Part shown: in pieces, positions 8,779 to 17,522 of the stretch
Layout of the letters: every line of letters starts with the position of its first letter
Numbering within the stretch: the stretch's first letter is position 1
Origin: Candidatus Nitrosopumilus sp.
GTDB lineage: Archaea; Thermoproteota; Nitrososphaeria; Nitrososphaerales; Nitrosopumilaceae
Direction of reading: 5' to 3'
Assembly: GCA_028377625.1 (NCBI GenBank)
Contig: JAONKT010000006.1
Span: 1 to 35,712 of the forward strand
Length of the DNA stretch: 35,712 nucleotides
Program-made: the position numbers and the translations under genes
Notes under the pieces: generated by a model
What the model was told of the DNA's origin: nothing
The model's database searches: none
The model's input: only the letters and a program-made list of their open reading frames with translations

Positions 8779-9607
8779 TAATTTTTACATCTACAACTGT
8801 TTGATAATATCTGGGACCGACTGCTCTTACAATTTTTGAACCAAGAATTTCTGATTTTACTGTTGTGATATTTTTATAATGTTCTTCAGTTAATTTTCCT
8901 GCTTCTGATTTTTTATCGGCATGTATGTGTGAATAGTAGTGAATAATTCCACCACTCTTTGTTGTATTGATTGCTGAATCTAAAAATTCATCAGATCTTT
9001 CTGGTAATAGTGTCAATGTTCTATCAGATTTATCAATTAACTGTTCATCAATAATTCTAGATGCATCTCCATTAATTGAGATCACTTCACCTGCTAGTTT
9101 GTTTATTTCAATATTTCTTTCACAAAGTTTTGATGCTATTGGATTGAGATCAAGACTATACACAGTACATTTTTTCTTTTTTGCAGCCATAATTGAAAAC
9201 ATACCTACACCAGCAAACATGTTTGTCATCACTTCTCCATCTTCAGTTAGTTTTGCAATTCTTTCTCTTTCAGTTGAGAGACGAGGTGAAAAAAATGCAT
9301 TTTCTACATCTACAATAAATTTGCAACCGAATTCCTTGTATTCTGTTTCAGTATTGTCTTCTCCTGCAAGTATTTCGAGATTTCTTGTGCGAAAATCCCC
9401 TTCTACAGCTGATGATTGATAAAATACACTTCTGACAATTTTGACTTCATTTAGTAGTGTTTCACCAATAATTTTTTTCTTGGATAATAATGAATCTGGT
9501 ATTCTAACGATAATGATATTTCCCACTTGATCAAATGCTGAGATTAACTCTTCACTTTCTTTTGATGTTAACACACTTTCTAATGATTTTTTTAACATTC
9601 GAGTCAA
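8771..9607 (-). CDS. Trm5-like class I tRNA (guanine37-N1)-methyltransferase family protein
   Basis: DVENAFFSPRLSTERERIA, TNMFAGVGMFSIMAAKK, SLDLNPIASKLCERNIEINK, TLLPERSDEFLDSAI. Confidence 0.82.
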   Translation of the reverse strand: MTRMLKKSLESVLTSKESEELISAFDQVGNIIIVRIPDSLLSKKKIIGETLLNEVKIVRSVFYQSSAVEGDFRTRNLEILAGEDNTETEYKEFGCKFIVDVENAFFSPRLSTERERIAKLTEDGEVMTNMFAGVGMFSIMAAKKKKCTVYSLDLNPIASKLCERNIEINKLAGEVISINGDASRIIDEQLIDKSDRTLTLLPERSDEFLDSAINTTKSGGIIHYYSHIHADKKSEAGKLTEEHYKNITTVKSEILGSKIVRAVGPRYYQTVVDVKITK

Positions 9608-11391
9608 TGCTTATAGTAAAAGTTTCCTGATGCCTTTTGATCTTTATCTAATCTACTTTCTATTTTATTCACTCTTGGTCTGAGACTTTTTTCATCTCTT
9701 CTAAATGACATATCTAATGATTTTAGAAATCTATTCATTGCTTCTGATTTTGGCATGGGTGCTGTAGCGGTTCCTGCTTTTCCTGATTCACCTTCAAATA
9801 TTATCATTGAATCTGACATTAGATCCATCAATTGTAAATCATGATCAATGATAATTGCAGATTTTCCAAATGAACGAACAAATTTTTGCAAAAATTTTGC
9901 GACAGCAATTCTATCTTCAACATCTAAAAATGCTGAAGGTTCATCTAATGCATACAAATCTACTTTTTGAATTAAACATGATGCAACTGCAACTTTTTGT
10001 AATTCACCCCCTGAAAGATTTTTAACCGATTTATTGTATAATTTTCTAATTTTTAACGGATCTAGAATTTGTTCTTCCTCTTGACTTCCTTCAATAGGCC
10101 CACCATTTGCTTTTTCTAAAAGCGCAATAACTTCTACATCGATATCATTTTGAAGATATTGTGGTTTGTATGCAATTTTGATTTTTTTATCAATTGAACC
10201 AACATCGGGTTTTTCTACCCCTGCAACCATTTTCATCATTGTTGTTTTTCCAAGTGCATTAGCTCCCATTATCCCTAAAACTTCACCTTTTCTTATTTTT
10301 CCAGGCTCAATTGAGACTGAAAATGAATCAAACTTTTTTTCTAGTTTTGGATAATTGACAATTTCTGTACCTTCTTGGAAAATATCTGTAGCTGATGATG
10401 ACACATCCATAGAAAATTTTTTCTCTCTAAATCTAACGTTTTCATTTGGTAGATATCCATCAAGAAAAACATTGATTCCAATTTTTGTTGATAAAATATT
10501 TGAAACAATTCCATATGCTGTTGGTTCGCCATATAATACCTCAATATAATCACTAAGAAAATCAAGTAATGTCAAATCATGTTCTACAACCATTACACTT
10601 TTTCCAATTTTGGCTAATCCTTGAATAACTCTTGCAACACCTGTTCGTTGAAATACATCATTGTATGATGAGGGTTCATCGAAAAAATAAAATTCTGTAT
10701 CTTTTGATGCAGCTGCAGCTACTGCAATTCTTTGTAATTCTCCTCCACTAAGTTCTTTCAAACTTTGTTCCATAGAATTTTGTAATCCTAACTCTCTAAC
10801 TAACTCTCTAGTAATTCCTCTTTCATCGTATTTATCAAGTAACTCATTTCCTGTACCATCAAACGCTTCTGCAAGGTGATGAATTTGTTGTGGTTTAATT
10901 GATGCACGAATTTCATTTTTCTCAATTTTTTGAAAATGTTGTTTTAATTCAGTTCCACTATAATGTTTAAAAATTTCATCCCATTCTGGGGGATTGTCAT
11001 ATCTACCAAGATTTGGTTTTAATTTTCCAGATAATATGTTGACTACTGTACTTTTCCCCATGCCGTTTCTTCCTAGTAGTCCAACAACTTCTCCTTTTCT
11101 TGGAGTTGGTAATTTGTATAATCGAAATGAGTTTGTACCGTATTGATGAATTTTATCCGTAGCTAATTCACTTGCTAAATTTACAATTGTAATTGCATCA
11201 AATGGACATACTTTAACACATATTCCGCACCCATTACAAATATCTTCATCAATTTGGGCTTTTTTTGACTCCTCATTTATTGTAACACATTCTGCACCTG
11301 ATTTGTTTACTGGACAGTATTTTATACACTCTAATCCACATTTTTGTGGCTGACATAGATCTTGATCCAATACTGCAACTCTGTGTGTCAT
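9604..11391 (-). CDS. ABCE1/Rli1 ribosome-recycling ABC ATPase with N-terminal Fe-S domains
   Basis: N-terminal cysteine clusters CQPQKCGLECIKYCP and CNGCGICVKVCPF; two Walker A (GLLGRNGMGKST, GIMGANALGKTT) and two LSGGELQ signatures. Confidence 0.96.
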   Translation of the reverse strand: MTHRVAVLDQDLCQPQKCGLECIKYCPVNKSGAECVTINEESKKAQIDEDICNGCGICVKVCPFDAITIVNLASELATDKIHQYGTNSFRLYKLPTPRKGEVVGLLGRNGMGKSTVVNILSGKLKPNLGRYDNPPEWDEIFKHYSGTELKQHFQKIEKNEIRASIKPQQIHHLAEAFDGTGNELLDKYDERGITRELVRELGLQNSMEQSLKELSGGELQRIAVAAAASKDTEFYFFDEPSSYNDVFQRTGVARVIQGLAKIGKSVMVVEHDLTLLDFLSDYIEVLYGEPTAYGIVSNILSTKIGINVFLDGYLPNENVRFREKKFSMDVSSSATDIFQEGTEIVNYPKLEKKFDSFSVSIEPGKIRKGEVLGIMGANALGKTTMMKMVAGVEKPDVGSIDKKIKIAYKPQYLQNDIDVEVIALLEKANGGPIEGSQEEEQILDPLKIRKLYNKSVKNLSGGELQKVAVASCLIQKVDLYALDEPSAFLDVEDRIAVAKFLQKFVRSFGKSAIIIDHDLQLMDLMSDSMIIFEGESGKAGTATAPMPKSEAMNRFLKSLDMSFRRDEKSLRPRVNKIESRLDKDQKASGNFYYKH

Positions 11392-11482
11392 AGTTGTAAT
11401 TCGGTATTTTCTTTGCTTTATACCTATTTTGAGTAGATTTCAAATCTGTCGTTACCTTAATACATTAGAATTATGGTATGAT

Positions 11483-11602
11483 TGTCAAGCCGGCCATAGC
11501 GTCAGGGTGCGACCTAATCCCGTTCCGAACTTAGAAGTCAAACCTGATGTCGCTGTTGTGCTACTAAGATGCGAGAGCTCTTGGGAAGCAACAGTGCTGG
11601 CA
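11483..11602 (+). rRNA. rrf: 5S ribosomal RNA
   Basis: GTCAAGCCGGCCATAGCGTCAGGGTGCGACCTAATCCCGTTCCGAACTTAGAAGTCAA...GATGCGAGAGCTCTTGGGAAGCAACAGTGCTGGCA; canonical 5S loops and terminal helix; T5 tract follows. Ends approximate. Confidence 0.93.
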
Positions 11603-11658
11603 TTTTTCATTTTCAATCAATCTTTTAATACCCATTTCATTTGGTTGAATTGATTTCA

Positions 11659-11787
11659 ATGCCAAATTGTAGTGTTTGTGGAGAAAAATGTGATAATGAT
11701 ATTAGATTACTAAATCACATGATGGAAAAACATGGATGGAGAAATCCAAATGTTGGAACACCTGATAGAAATAGCAGAGGTTACTAA
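11659..11787 (+). CDS. C2H2 zinc-finger microprotein (42 aa), not in the supplied ORF track
   Basis: MPNCSVCGEKCDNDIRLLNHMMEKHGWRNPNVGTPDRNSRGY; C-x2-C-x12-H-x4-H; TATA-like CTTTTAATA about 32 nt upstream. Confidence 0.65.
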   Translation: MPNCSVCGEKCDNDIRLLNHMMEKHGWRNPNVGTPDRNSRGY

Positions 11788-11789
11788 TT

Positions 11790-13265
11790 TTATAATTTTT
11801 GTAAATAATCTAAAACTAATCTGACACCAAAACCTGTAGCACCTTTTGGATTGTATGGTTTTTCTTTTGTTGCTGCTCCTTGAGTCCATGCAACACCTGC
11901 AATATCTAGATGTGCCCATGGTGTATTTTCTACTGCACTTTTCAAAAATGCTGCAGCTGTAATAGTTCCTGCTGCTCTTCCAATGCCCACATTTTTGATA
12001 TCTGCAACATCTGATTTTATCATATCCATGTAATCTTGTGTTAATGGTAATTCCCAAATTTCTTCTGTTGTTGTTTTGGATGACTCTGTAATTTTCTTTG
12101 TTAATTGCTTATTGTTAGATACTATTGCAGCTACATTATTTCCTAATGCAACAATACATGCTCCTGTTAATGTTGCAAAATCAATTATTGCTTTTGGTGA
12201 ATATTGTTTTTCACCATATGCTAAAGCGTCTGCTAAAATGAGCCTACCTTCAGCATCTGTATTTAGAATTTCTGCAGTCTTTCCATTGTATAATTTTATG
12301 ATGTCTCCTGGTCTGTATGCCTCCCCACCTGGCATATTTTCTACTGATGGAATAATTCCAACTACGTTAATTGGTAATTTTAATTCCGAAACTGATTTCA
12401 TTATTCCTAACACTGTACATCCACCACATTTATCAAATTTCATTTCATCCATACTTTGTCCTGGTTTTAATGAAATTCCACCTGTGTCAAATGTAACTGC
12501 TTTTCCAACTAAAACAATTGGTTTTTGATTTTTAGGTCCACGATTATGCTCCATCACCATTAATTTTGGTTCATTTCTACTTCCTTTACCTACAGCTGTA
12601 ATTCCTCCAAATCCTTTTTTCTTTAATTCAGGTTGTGAAATTATTGTACATTTCATTTTATTTTTTTTAGAAATATCTTTAGCAAAATTTGCTAGTGTTG
12701 TAGGAGTACATTCGTTTGGTGGTAGATTTGCTATACTTTTAGTGAATATTGCACCTTCTGCAACAGATTCAGCAATTTTAATTGCTTTTAAAATTTTATT
12801 TGATTTGGAAATTATGATTGTCATATCTGGCGCTTTATCTGATTTCTCTGTTTTAAATTTGTCAAATTTGTATAGTGACATTTTTGCACCTTCAATAATT
12901 TGAGAAACTGATGAAACTGAATCAATAACAAAAGTAGGAGGTGCTATAATTGAAAATTCTTTTAATTTTAATTCTCTTGCTTTTTGTGCAATTTTACCTG
13001 AAACAAATCTTATAGTATCTTGTGTTAAATTTTCTTTTTTACCAATTCCTGCTAAAAGTATTCTTTGCGCCTGTTTTTTTCCTGGTATTGGAATAATTGT
13101 TAATTTTCCCAATTTACCATTCATATCTTTTAATGATTGATTAATTGAAAGTGATATCTTTGTATCAAATTTTGGTAATCCTAAAACTTTGTTAGAATCT
13201 TCTAATACAAACCCACATAGAAGTTCTGTTTTCTTTTTAGTAGAATTTTCAGTTTTAATCTTCAT
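11790..13265 (-). CDS. pepA: Leucyl (cytosol) aminopeptidase, M17 family
   Basis: NTDAEGRLILADALAYG, VGKAVTFDTGGISLKPGQSMDEMKFDKCGG. Confidence 0.94.
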   Translation of the reverse strand: MKIKTENSTKKKTELLCGFVLEDSNKVLGLPKFDTKISLSINQSLKDMNGKLGKLTIIPIPGKKQAQRILLAGIGKKENLTQDTIRFVSGKIAQKARELKLKEFSIIAPPTFVIDSVSSVSQIIEGAKMSLYKFDKFKTEKSDKAPDMTIIISKSNKILKAIKIAESVAEGAIFTKSIANLPPNECTPTTLANFAKDISKKNKMKCTIISQPELKKKGFGGITAVGKGSRNEPKLMVMEHNRGPKNQKPIVLVGKAVTFDTGGISLKPGQSMDEMKFDKCGGCTVLGIMKSVSELKLPINVVGIIPSVENMPGGEAYRPGDIIKLYNGKTAEILNTDAEGRLILADALAYGEKQYSPKAIIDFATLTGACIVALGNNVAAIVSNNKQLTKKITESSKTTTEEIWELPLTQDYMDMIKSDVADIKNVGIGRAAGTITAAAFLKSAVENTPWAHLDIAGVAWTQGAATKEKPYNPKGATGFGVRLVLDYLQKL

Positions 13266-13302
13266 GATAAAATCTTGTTTTTTAAAGCATTATTTACATT
13301 TT

Positions 13303-13680
13303 CTATAAATCAATTTTTTTACTACTTGTAATGAGTGTAAATGATCTAACAAATACTGCTTTGGTACTCTTACAATTATCACTACAAATATTGTTCATCT
13401 GAGCAAACTTTGTTTTTCTTGATTTTGTAGAAAAAATTGCTTTAATTAGAGGAAATAATGCTGCTCTTCCTCCGCTTGCCCTTTTTTTATCAATGAACCA
13501 AAACATCTCTAATGCTGATTCATCTAAAATTTCATTTCTAATTTTTATTCCAAAATTTGAATAGTGTCCTACCATTGTAATTTTACCTTTTGCCAAAAAA
13601 TTTACAATTGTTGCAAATTTTATACACACATAACATTGATCATCAAAAAGCACAATCGGTATTTCGTCTTTAATTTCCAT
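13303..13680 (-). CDS. DCC (DUF393) thiol-disulfide oxidoreductase-like protein
   Basis: IPIVLFDDQCYVCIKFATIVNF (D-x-x-C-x-x-C) near the N-terminus. Confidence 0.7.
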   Translation of the reverse strand: MEIKDEIPIVLFDDQCYVCIKFATIVNFLAKGKITMVGHYSNFGIKIRNEILDESALEMFWFIDKKRASGGRAALFPLIKAIFSTKSRKTKFAQMNNICSDNCKSTKAVFVRSFTLITSSKKIDL

Positions 13681-13755
13681 AATTATCTATAATTGCGATC
13701 AAATTAAAATTTTACAGAAGTAGATTTTTATTCGATTTATGGAGATACGTTCCAG

Positions 13756-15423
13756 ATGGGTCTTAATTATTATCAAATTAAAAAAAATATTCTAAGAGCT
13801 CGTAAATTAGTAATTAAGGGAACTAATGCGGCTGGTTCTGGTCATCCTGGTGGTTCTTTTTCTATGGCTGAAATTTTAGGCTGTTTATTTAACAAACATT
13901 TGAAATTTGATGCTAAAAACCCTCAATGGGAAGATAGAGATCGTTTAGTTCTGTCAAAAGGCCATGCTGCTCCTGGATTATTTTCTAATATGGCAGTTGC
14001 AGGATATTTTCCAGAATCTGAAATTGAAACTTTACGAAAATTCGGTAGTAAATTGCAGGGACATCCTGATCTAAAATGTCCCGGAGTTGAATTTTGTGGA
14101 GGTTCATTGGGAACTGGATTATCTTATTCGGTTGGAATTGCACTAGCTGCAAAAATTGACTCCAAAGATCACCATGTCTATACAATTATCGGTGATGGTG
14201 AATCTGATGAAGGCCAAGTTTGGGAAGCTGCTATGACAGCTTCAAAATACAAAGTTGATAATTTGACTGCTTTTCTTGATAGGAATTTTATTCAACAGGA
14301 TTCTTACACTGAAAAAATTATGCCATTAGATGAAAAATTAGAAGGTGATGATATCACTGAAATGTGGAAAGATGCATCACGATGGAAAACTGGTGATAAG
14401 TGGAGATCATTTGGTTGGAATGTTCTTGAAATTGATGGACATAGAGTTGAACAAATTGATGCAGCAATTACTAAAGCTAATGCCACTAAAGGAGTTCCTA
14501 CAATAATTATTTCAAGAACTATCAAAGGAAAATCTTTGGAGCATATGGAAGATAACCCTCAATGGCATGGCAAGGCACCTGATTCTGATATTGTTCCTAT
14601 AATTAATTCTGAACTTGATTCTCAATTTTTAATTGCTCCTTCAATTATTGCAGGTGATATGTCAAATTTAGAAAATGAAGTTAAAAGATGTGTAACTGGA
14701 AGATCTGATTTAATCCATCTTGATGTAATGGATGGTCAATTTGTTCCAACTAAGACTTTTGATCATAATAAAATCAAAGAATTAAGACCCTTAACTGTAC
14801 TTCCGTTTGATACACATCTTATGATTAATGAACCTGTCAAATATGTTCAAAATTACATAGATGCTGGAAGTGATATTGTAACAGTTCATGCAGAAGTCAC
14901 TAATGAATCTAGTTTTGGAGAAATACACGATCTTTTAAAACAACATCAAGTTGGTGTTGGTTTTGCCATAAACCCTGATACTGAATTACCTGAATGGTCT
15001 TACAAATTTTTGTCTACTTTAGATCAACTTATTGTAATGTCTGTAGTTCCTGGAAAATCTGGTCAGAAATACATTGAAGAAACTCATGCCAAAATGACTA
15101 GGCTTAATTCTACTCTAAATGAACATAATTTTTCTGGTTGTATTGAAGCTGATGGTGGTGTAAATATTGATAATATTGGATCTGTTTTCGCAGATGGTGC
15201 ACGTGCTTTTGTTGGAGGTGGTGCAATTGTTGGACAACAAGATGTTAGATCTGCAATCAAAGATTTTAGAAATGCTGTTTTAAAATCAAGAAGACGTATG
15301 TTACTTGATAAAGCAAATCAATTGGGTGGTTCTGAATTGGTCAATAAATGGATTGGATTACATGTTATAGGTGCAAAACAAGAAGAAATTAAAAAAATTG
15401 CACAGGAGTCTGGATATCTTTGA
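13756..15423 (+). CDS. Fusion: transketolase N-terminal (TPP-binding) half plus ribulose-phosphate 3-epimerase
   Basis: Residues 1 to ~285: GHPGGSFSMAEILG, VLSKGHAAPGL, IGDGESDEGQVWEAAMTA. From ~14620: APSIIAGD, LIHLDVMDGQFVPTKTF, DTHLMI, VVPGKSGQKY, EADGGVN. One continuous ORF. Confidence 0.93.
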   Translation: MGLNYYQIKKNILRARKLVIKGTNAAGSGHPGGSFSMAEILGCLFNKHLKFDAKNPQWEDRDRLVLSKGHAAPGLFSNMAVAGYFPESEIETLRKFGSKLQGHPDLKCPGVEFCGGSLGTGLSYSVGIALAAKIDSKDHHVYTIIGDGESDEGQVWEAAMTASKYKVDNLTAFLDRNFIQQDSYTEKIMPLDEKLEGDDITEMWKDASRWKTGDKWRSFGWNVLEIDGHRVEQIDAAITKANATKGVPTIIISRTIKGKSLEHMEDNPQWHGKAPDSDIVPIINSELDSQFLIAPSIIAGDMSNLENEVKRCVTGRSDLIHLDVMDGQFVPTKTFDHNKIKELRPLTVLPFDTHLMINEPVKYVQNYIDAGSDIVTVHAEVTNESSFGEIHDLLKQHQVGVGFAINPDTELPEWSYKFLSTLDQLIVMSVVPGKSGQKYIEETHAKMTRLNSTLNEHNFSGCIEADGGVNIDNIGSVFADGARAFVGGGAIVGQQDVRSAIKDFRNAVLKSRRRMLLDKANQLGGSELVNKWIGLHVIGAKQEEIKKIAQESGYL

Positions 15424-16394
15424 ATGAACCAATTATGACTGATATGCGTTCAGAATATTCGAAATCATTAATTCAAGTTGGACATGATAATTCCAATGTA
15501 GTTGTTTTAGGTGCTGATACCACTGATTCATTAAAGACTTCTGGATTTGGTAAACAATTTCCTGATCGATTTTTCAATGTTGGTATTGCTGAAGCAAATC
15601 TTGTTACTGTATCTGCTGGATTAGCTGTATCTGGAAAAATTTCCTTTGCAAGTACCTATGCAATATTTTTACCTGGCAGAGCTGTTGATCAAATTCGAAA
15701 TAATATTGCATACCCATCACCTCCTGGAAAAAAAGGACTGAACGTTAAATTAGTTACATCTCATGGAGGTTTGTCTGTTGGACCTGATGGTGGTTCTCAT
15801 CAACAAATTGAAGATATTGCAATTATGAGAGTGATTCCAAATTTTCGTGTTTTTATTCCTGCTGACACTATTTCTGTTTCAAAATTAACTCAATTGATGG
15901 CATCTGAATATGGGCCATTTTATATGAGGATGGCAAGATCAAAAACTCCTATTGTACATTCAGAATCTCAAGAATTTAAAATTGGCAAAGGAATTACTGT
16001 AAGGGATGGTTCCGATTGTACTATTGCTGCATGTGGAATTACAGTTAGAATGGCATTAGAGGCAGCAGAGATGTTGCAACAAGATGGAATTTCTTGTAGA
16101 GTTTTAGATATGTTTTCAATCAAACCAATTGACAATGAAATTTTAGAGAAAGCTGCACGAGAAACAGGTTGCATTGTTACAACTGAAGAACATAATATTT
16201 TTGGAGGAATGGGATCAGCCGTAGCAGAATCTGTATCTGAATCTTATCCTGTGCCTATCAAAAGAATTGGAGCTCAAGATAAATTTGGAGAATCTGCTCG
16301 TGATTCTGAAATCCCTCTACTTTTAGAGAAGCATGGAATTACATCTTTTAATATGGCAAAACAAACAAAGGAGTTAAGGAGCAAAAAAACATGA
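15420..16394 (+). CDS. Transketolase C-terminal (Pyr + C) half
   Basis: FNVGIAEANLVTVSAGLAVSGKISFASTYA, SHGGLSVGPDGGSHQQIEDIAIMR, TEEHNIFGGMGSAVAE. Confidence 0.93.
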   Translation: MNEPIMTDMRSEYSKSLIQVGHDNSNVVVLGADTTDSLKTSGFGKQFPDRFFNVGIAEANLVTVSAGLAVSGKISFASTYAIFLPGRAVDQIRNNIAYPSPPGKKGLNVKLVTSHGGLSVGPDGGSHQQIEDIAIMRVIPNFRVFIPADTISVSKLTQLMASEYGPFYMRMARSKTPIVHSESQEFKIGKGITVRDGSDCTIAACGITVRMALEAAEMLQQDGISCRVLDMFSIKPIDNEILEKAARETGCIVTTEEHNIFGGMGSAVAESVSESYPVPIKRIGAQDKFGESARDSEIPLLLEKHGITSFNMAKQTKELRSKKT

Positions 16395-17056
16395 AAATTT
16401 TTCTTGATACTGCTAATTTACAATCTATAAAAAAATTTAATGACATGGGTTTGTTAGATGGTATTACGACAAATCCTTCTTTAATGTCAAAAGAAGGTGG
16501 TAATCCAAAAAATGCCATGGAAGAGATCACAAAAATTATTCAAGGTGATGTAAGTTTAGAAGTTGTTAGTACTGAATATTCTGGAATGATGGAAGAGGGT
16601 AAACGTCTTCGTGAATACGGTGATAATGTTGTTGTTAAAGTTCCAATGACTCCTGATGGTCTCAAAGCATGCAAATCTTTTTCATCCCAAGGAATACCTG
16701 TAAATGTTACTTTGATATTTTCTGCAAACCAAGCTTTACTTGCAGCAAAATCTGGAGCAAAATATGTTAGTCCATTTATTGGAAGATTAGATGATATTGG
16801 TCAAGATGGAATGAACTTAATTAAAGAAATTAAAGAAATTTTTTCAAATTATACATTTAAAACTCAAATTCTTGTTGCAAGTGTTCGTCATCCATTACAT
16901 GTAATTGATGCTGCTAAAATTGGTGCAGATGTAGTTACATTACCTCCAGGTGTTTTAGATAAAATGCTTCTACATCCTTTAACAAAAATTGGTTTAGATA
17001 ATTTCCTTGCTGATTGGGAAAAACTAAAGCAAAAAAATCCTGATACTAAGATATAG
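16391..17056 (+). CDS. tal: Transaldolase / fructose-6-phosphate aldolase-like
   Basis: MKIFLDTANLQSIKKFNDMGLLDGITTNPSLM, VVVKVPMTPDGLKA, NVTLIFSANQA, SPFIGRLDDIG. Confidence 0.93.
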   Translation: MKIFLDTANLQSIKKFNDMGLLDGITTNPSLMSKEGGNPKNAMEEITKIIQGDVSLEVVSTEYSGMMEEGKRLREYGDNVVVKVPMTPDGLKACKSFSSQGIPVNVTLIFSANQALLAAKSGAKYVSPFIGRLDDIGQDGMNLIKEIKEIFSNYTFKTQILVASVRHPLHVIDAAKIGADVVTLPPGVLDKMLLHPLTKIGLDNFLADWEKLKQKNPDTKI

Positions 17057-17100
17057 TGAATTTTAGAAAAATATAAGAAAAATAAAATCCAAAAAGGAGT

Positions 17101-17361
17101 TTATGTTGTACCTTTTCTTGAACCAGTGCCTCTACCAGTACTTCTTGTTTTACCTTTGGTTGAAGGTCTAGCTTTTGGTTCAGGGGTGTCTGAAAGTTTT
17201 CTTCTACCAGTACCTCTGCCTGTTGAAACTGTTCTGCCTCCTGCGGCTTTCTTTCTTTCAGCTTGAATTTTTTTAAATTCTTCACCGGAGAATTTGAGAT
17301 CTTCCACATCAACTTCTATAGTTCCAGTACCTCTACCTGTTCTGATTTTAACTTTAACCAT
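17101..17361 (-). CDS. Small basic protein with three TGRGTG motifs; function unknown
   Basis: 86 aa; TGRGTG at residues 8-13, 47-52 and 75-80; TATA box CTTATAAAAG about 29 nt upstream of the ATG. Confidence 0.7.
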   Translation of the reverse strand: MVKVKIRTGRGTGTIEVDVEDLKFSGEEFKKIQAERKKAAGGRTVSTGRGTGRRKLSDTPEPKARPSTKGKTRSTGRGTGSRKGTT

Positions 17362-17385
17362 GTTTTTACTAAAATCATCTACGGG

Positions 17386-17395
17386 CTTTTATAAG
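17386..17395 (-). promoter_or_regulatory. TATA box for the 17101..17361 gene (leaderless geometry)
   Basis: CTTATAAAAG on the minus strand centred about 29 nt from the ATG at 17361. Confidence 0.6.
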
Positions 17396-17410
17396 ATATG
17401 TCTATAATTT

Positions 17411-17482
17411 TTCTCTAAAAACAAACTATCATAATTTTTTTGTTTTATGATACTATTCATATTATTTATAATTTTTAGAGAA
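17411..17482. repeat. Nested inverted repeats in a divergent intergenic region
   Basis: TTCTCTAAAAA (17411-17421) / TTTTTAGAGAA (17472-17482), enclosing TATCATAA (17427-17434) / TTATGATA (17445-17452). Confidence 0.6.
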
Positions 17483-17522
17483 TCATGATTAAAATAAAAT
17501 AAGATAAATTTTTCAAATTTTT

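Noticed and set aside
8967-9419. 150-aa + strand ORF antisense to the Trm5-like gene, and similar long antisense ORFs (12076-12528, 20022-20450, 23532-23891)
   Set aside because: Ser/Ile/Phe-rich antisense frames opposite clear CDSs, a common by-product of AT-rich codon usage. No recognisable domains or promoters.
11429-11653. 74-aa + strand ORF (MSRFQICRYLNTLELWYDCQAGHSV...)
   Set aside because: It spans the 5S rRNA gene. The reading frame is fortuitous.
11710-12057. 115-aa Arg/Cys-rich minus-strand ORF within pepA
   Set aside because: It is an alternate frame inside the strongly conserved M17 aminopeptidase, with unlikely composition.
17046-17312. 88-aa minus-strand ORF overlapping 17101..17361
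   Set aside because: It is out of frame with the TGRGTG protein, which has a well-placed TATA box and ATG. The Gln/Glu-rich repeats are just the frame-shifted reading of the same DNA repeats.
17101-17361. Three short DNA repeats (CCAGTRCCTCTRCC) considered as a CRISPR-like or tandem array
   Set aside because: They encode the TGRGTG protein motif in frame and have irregular spacing with no spacer-like units.
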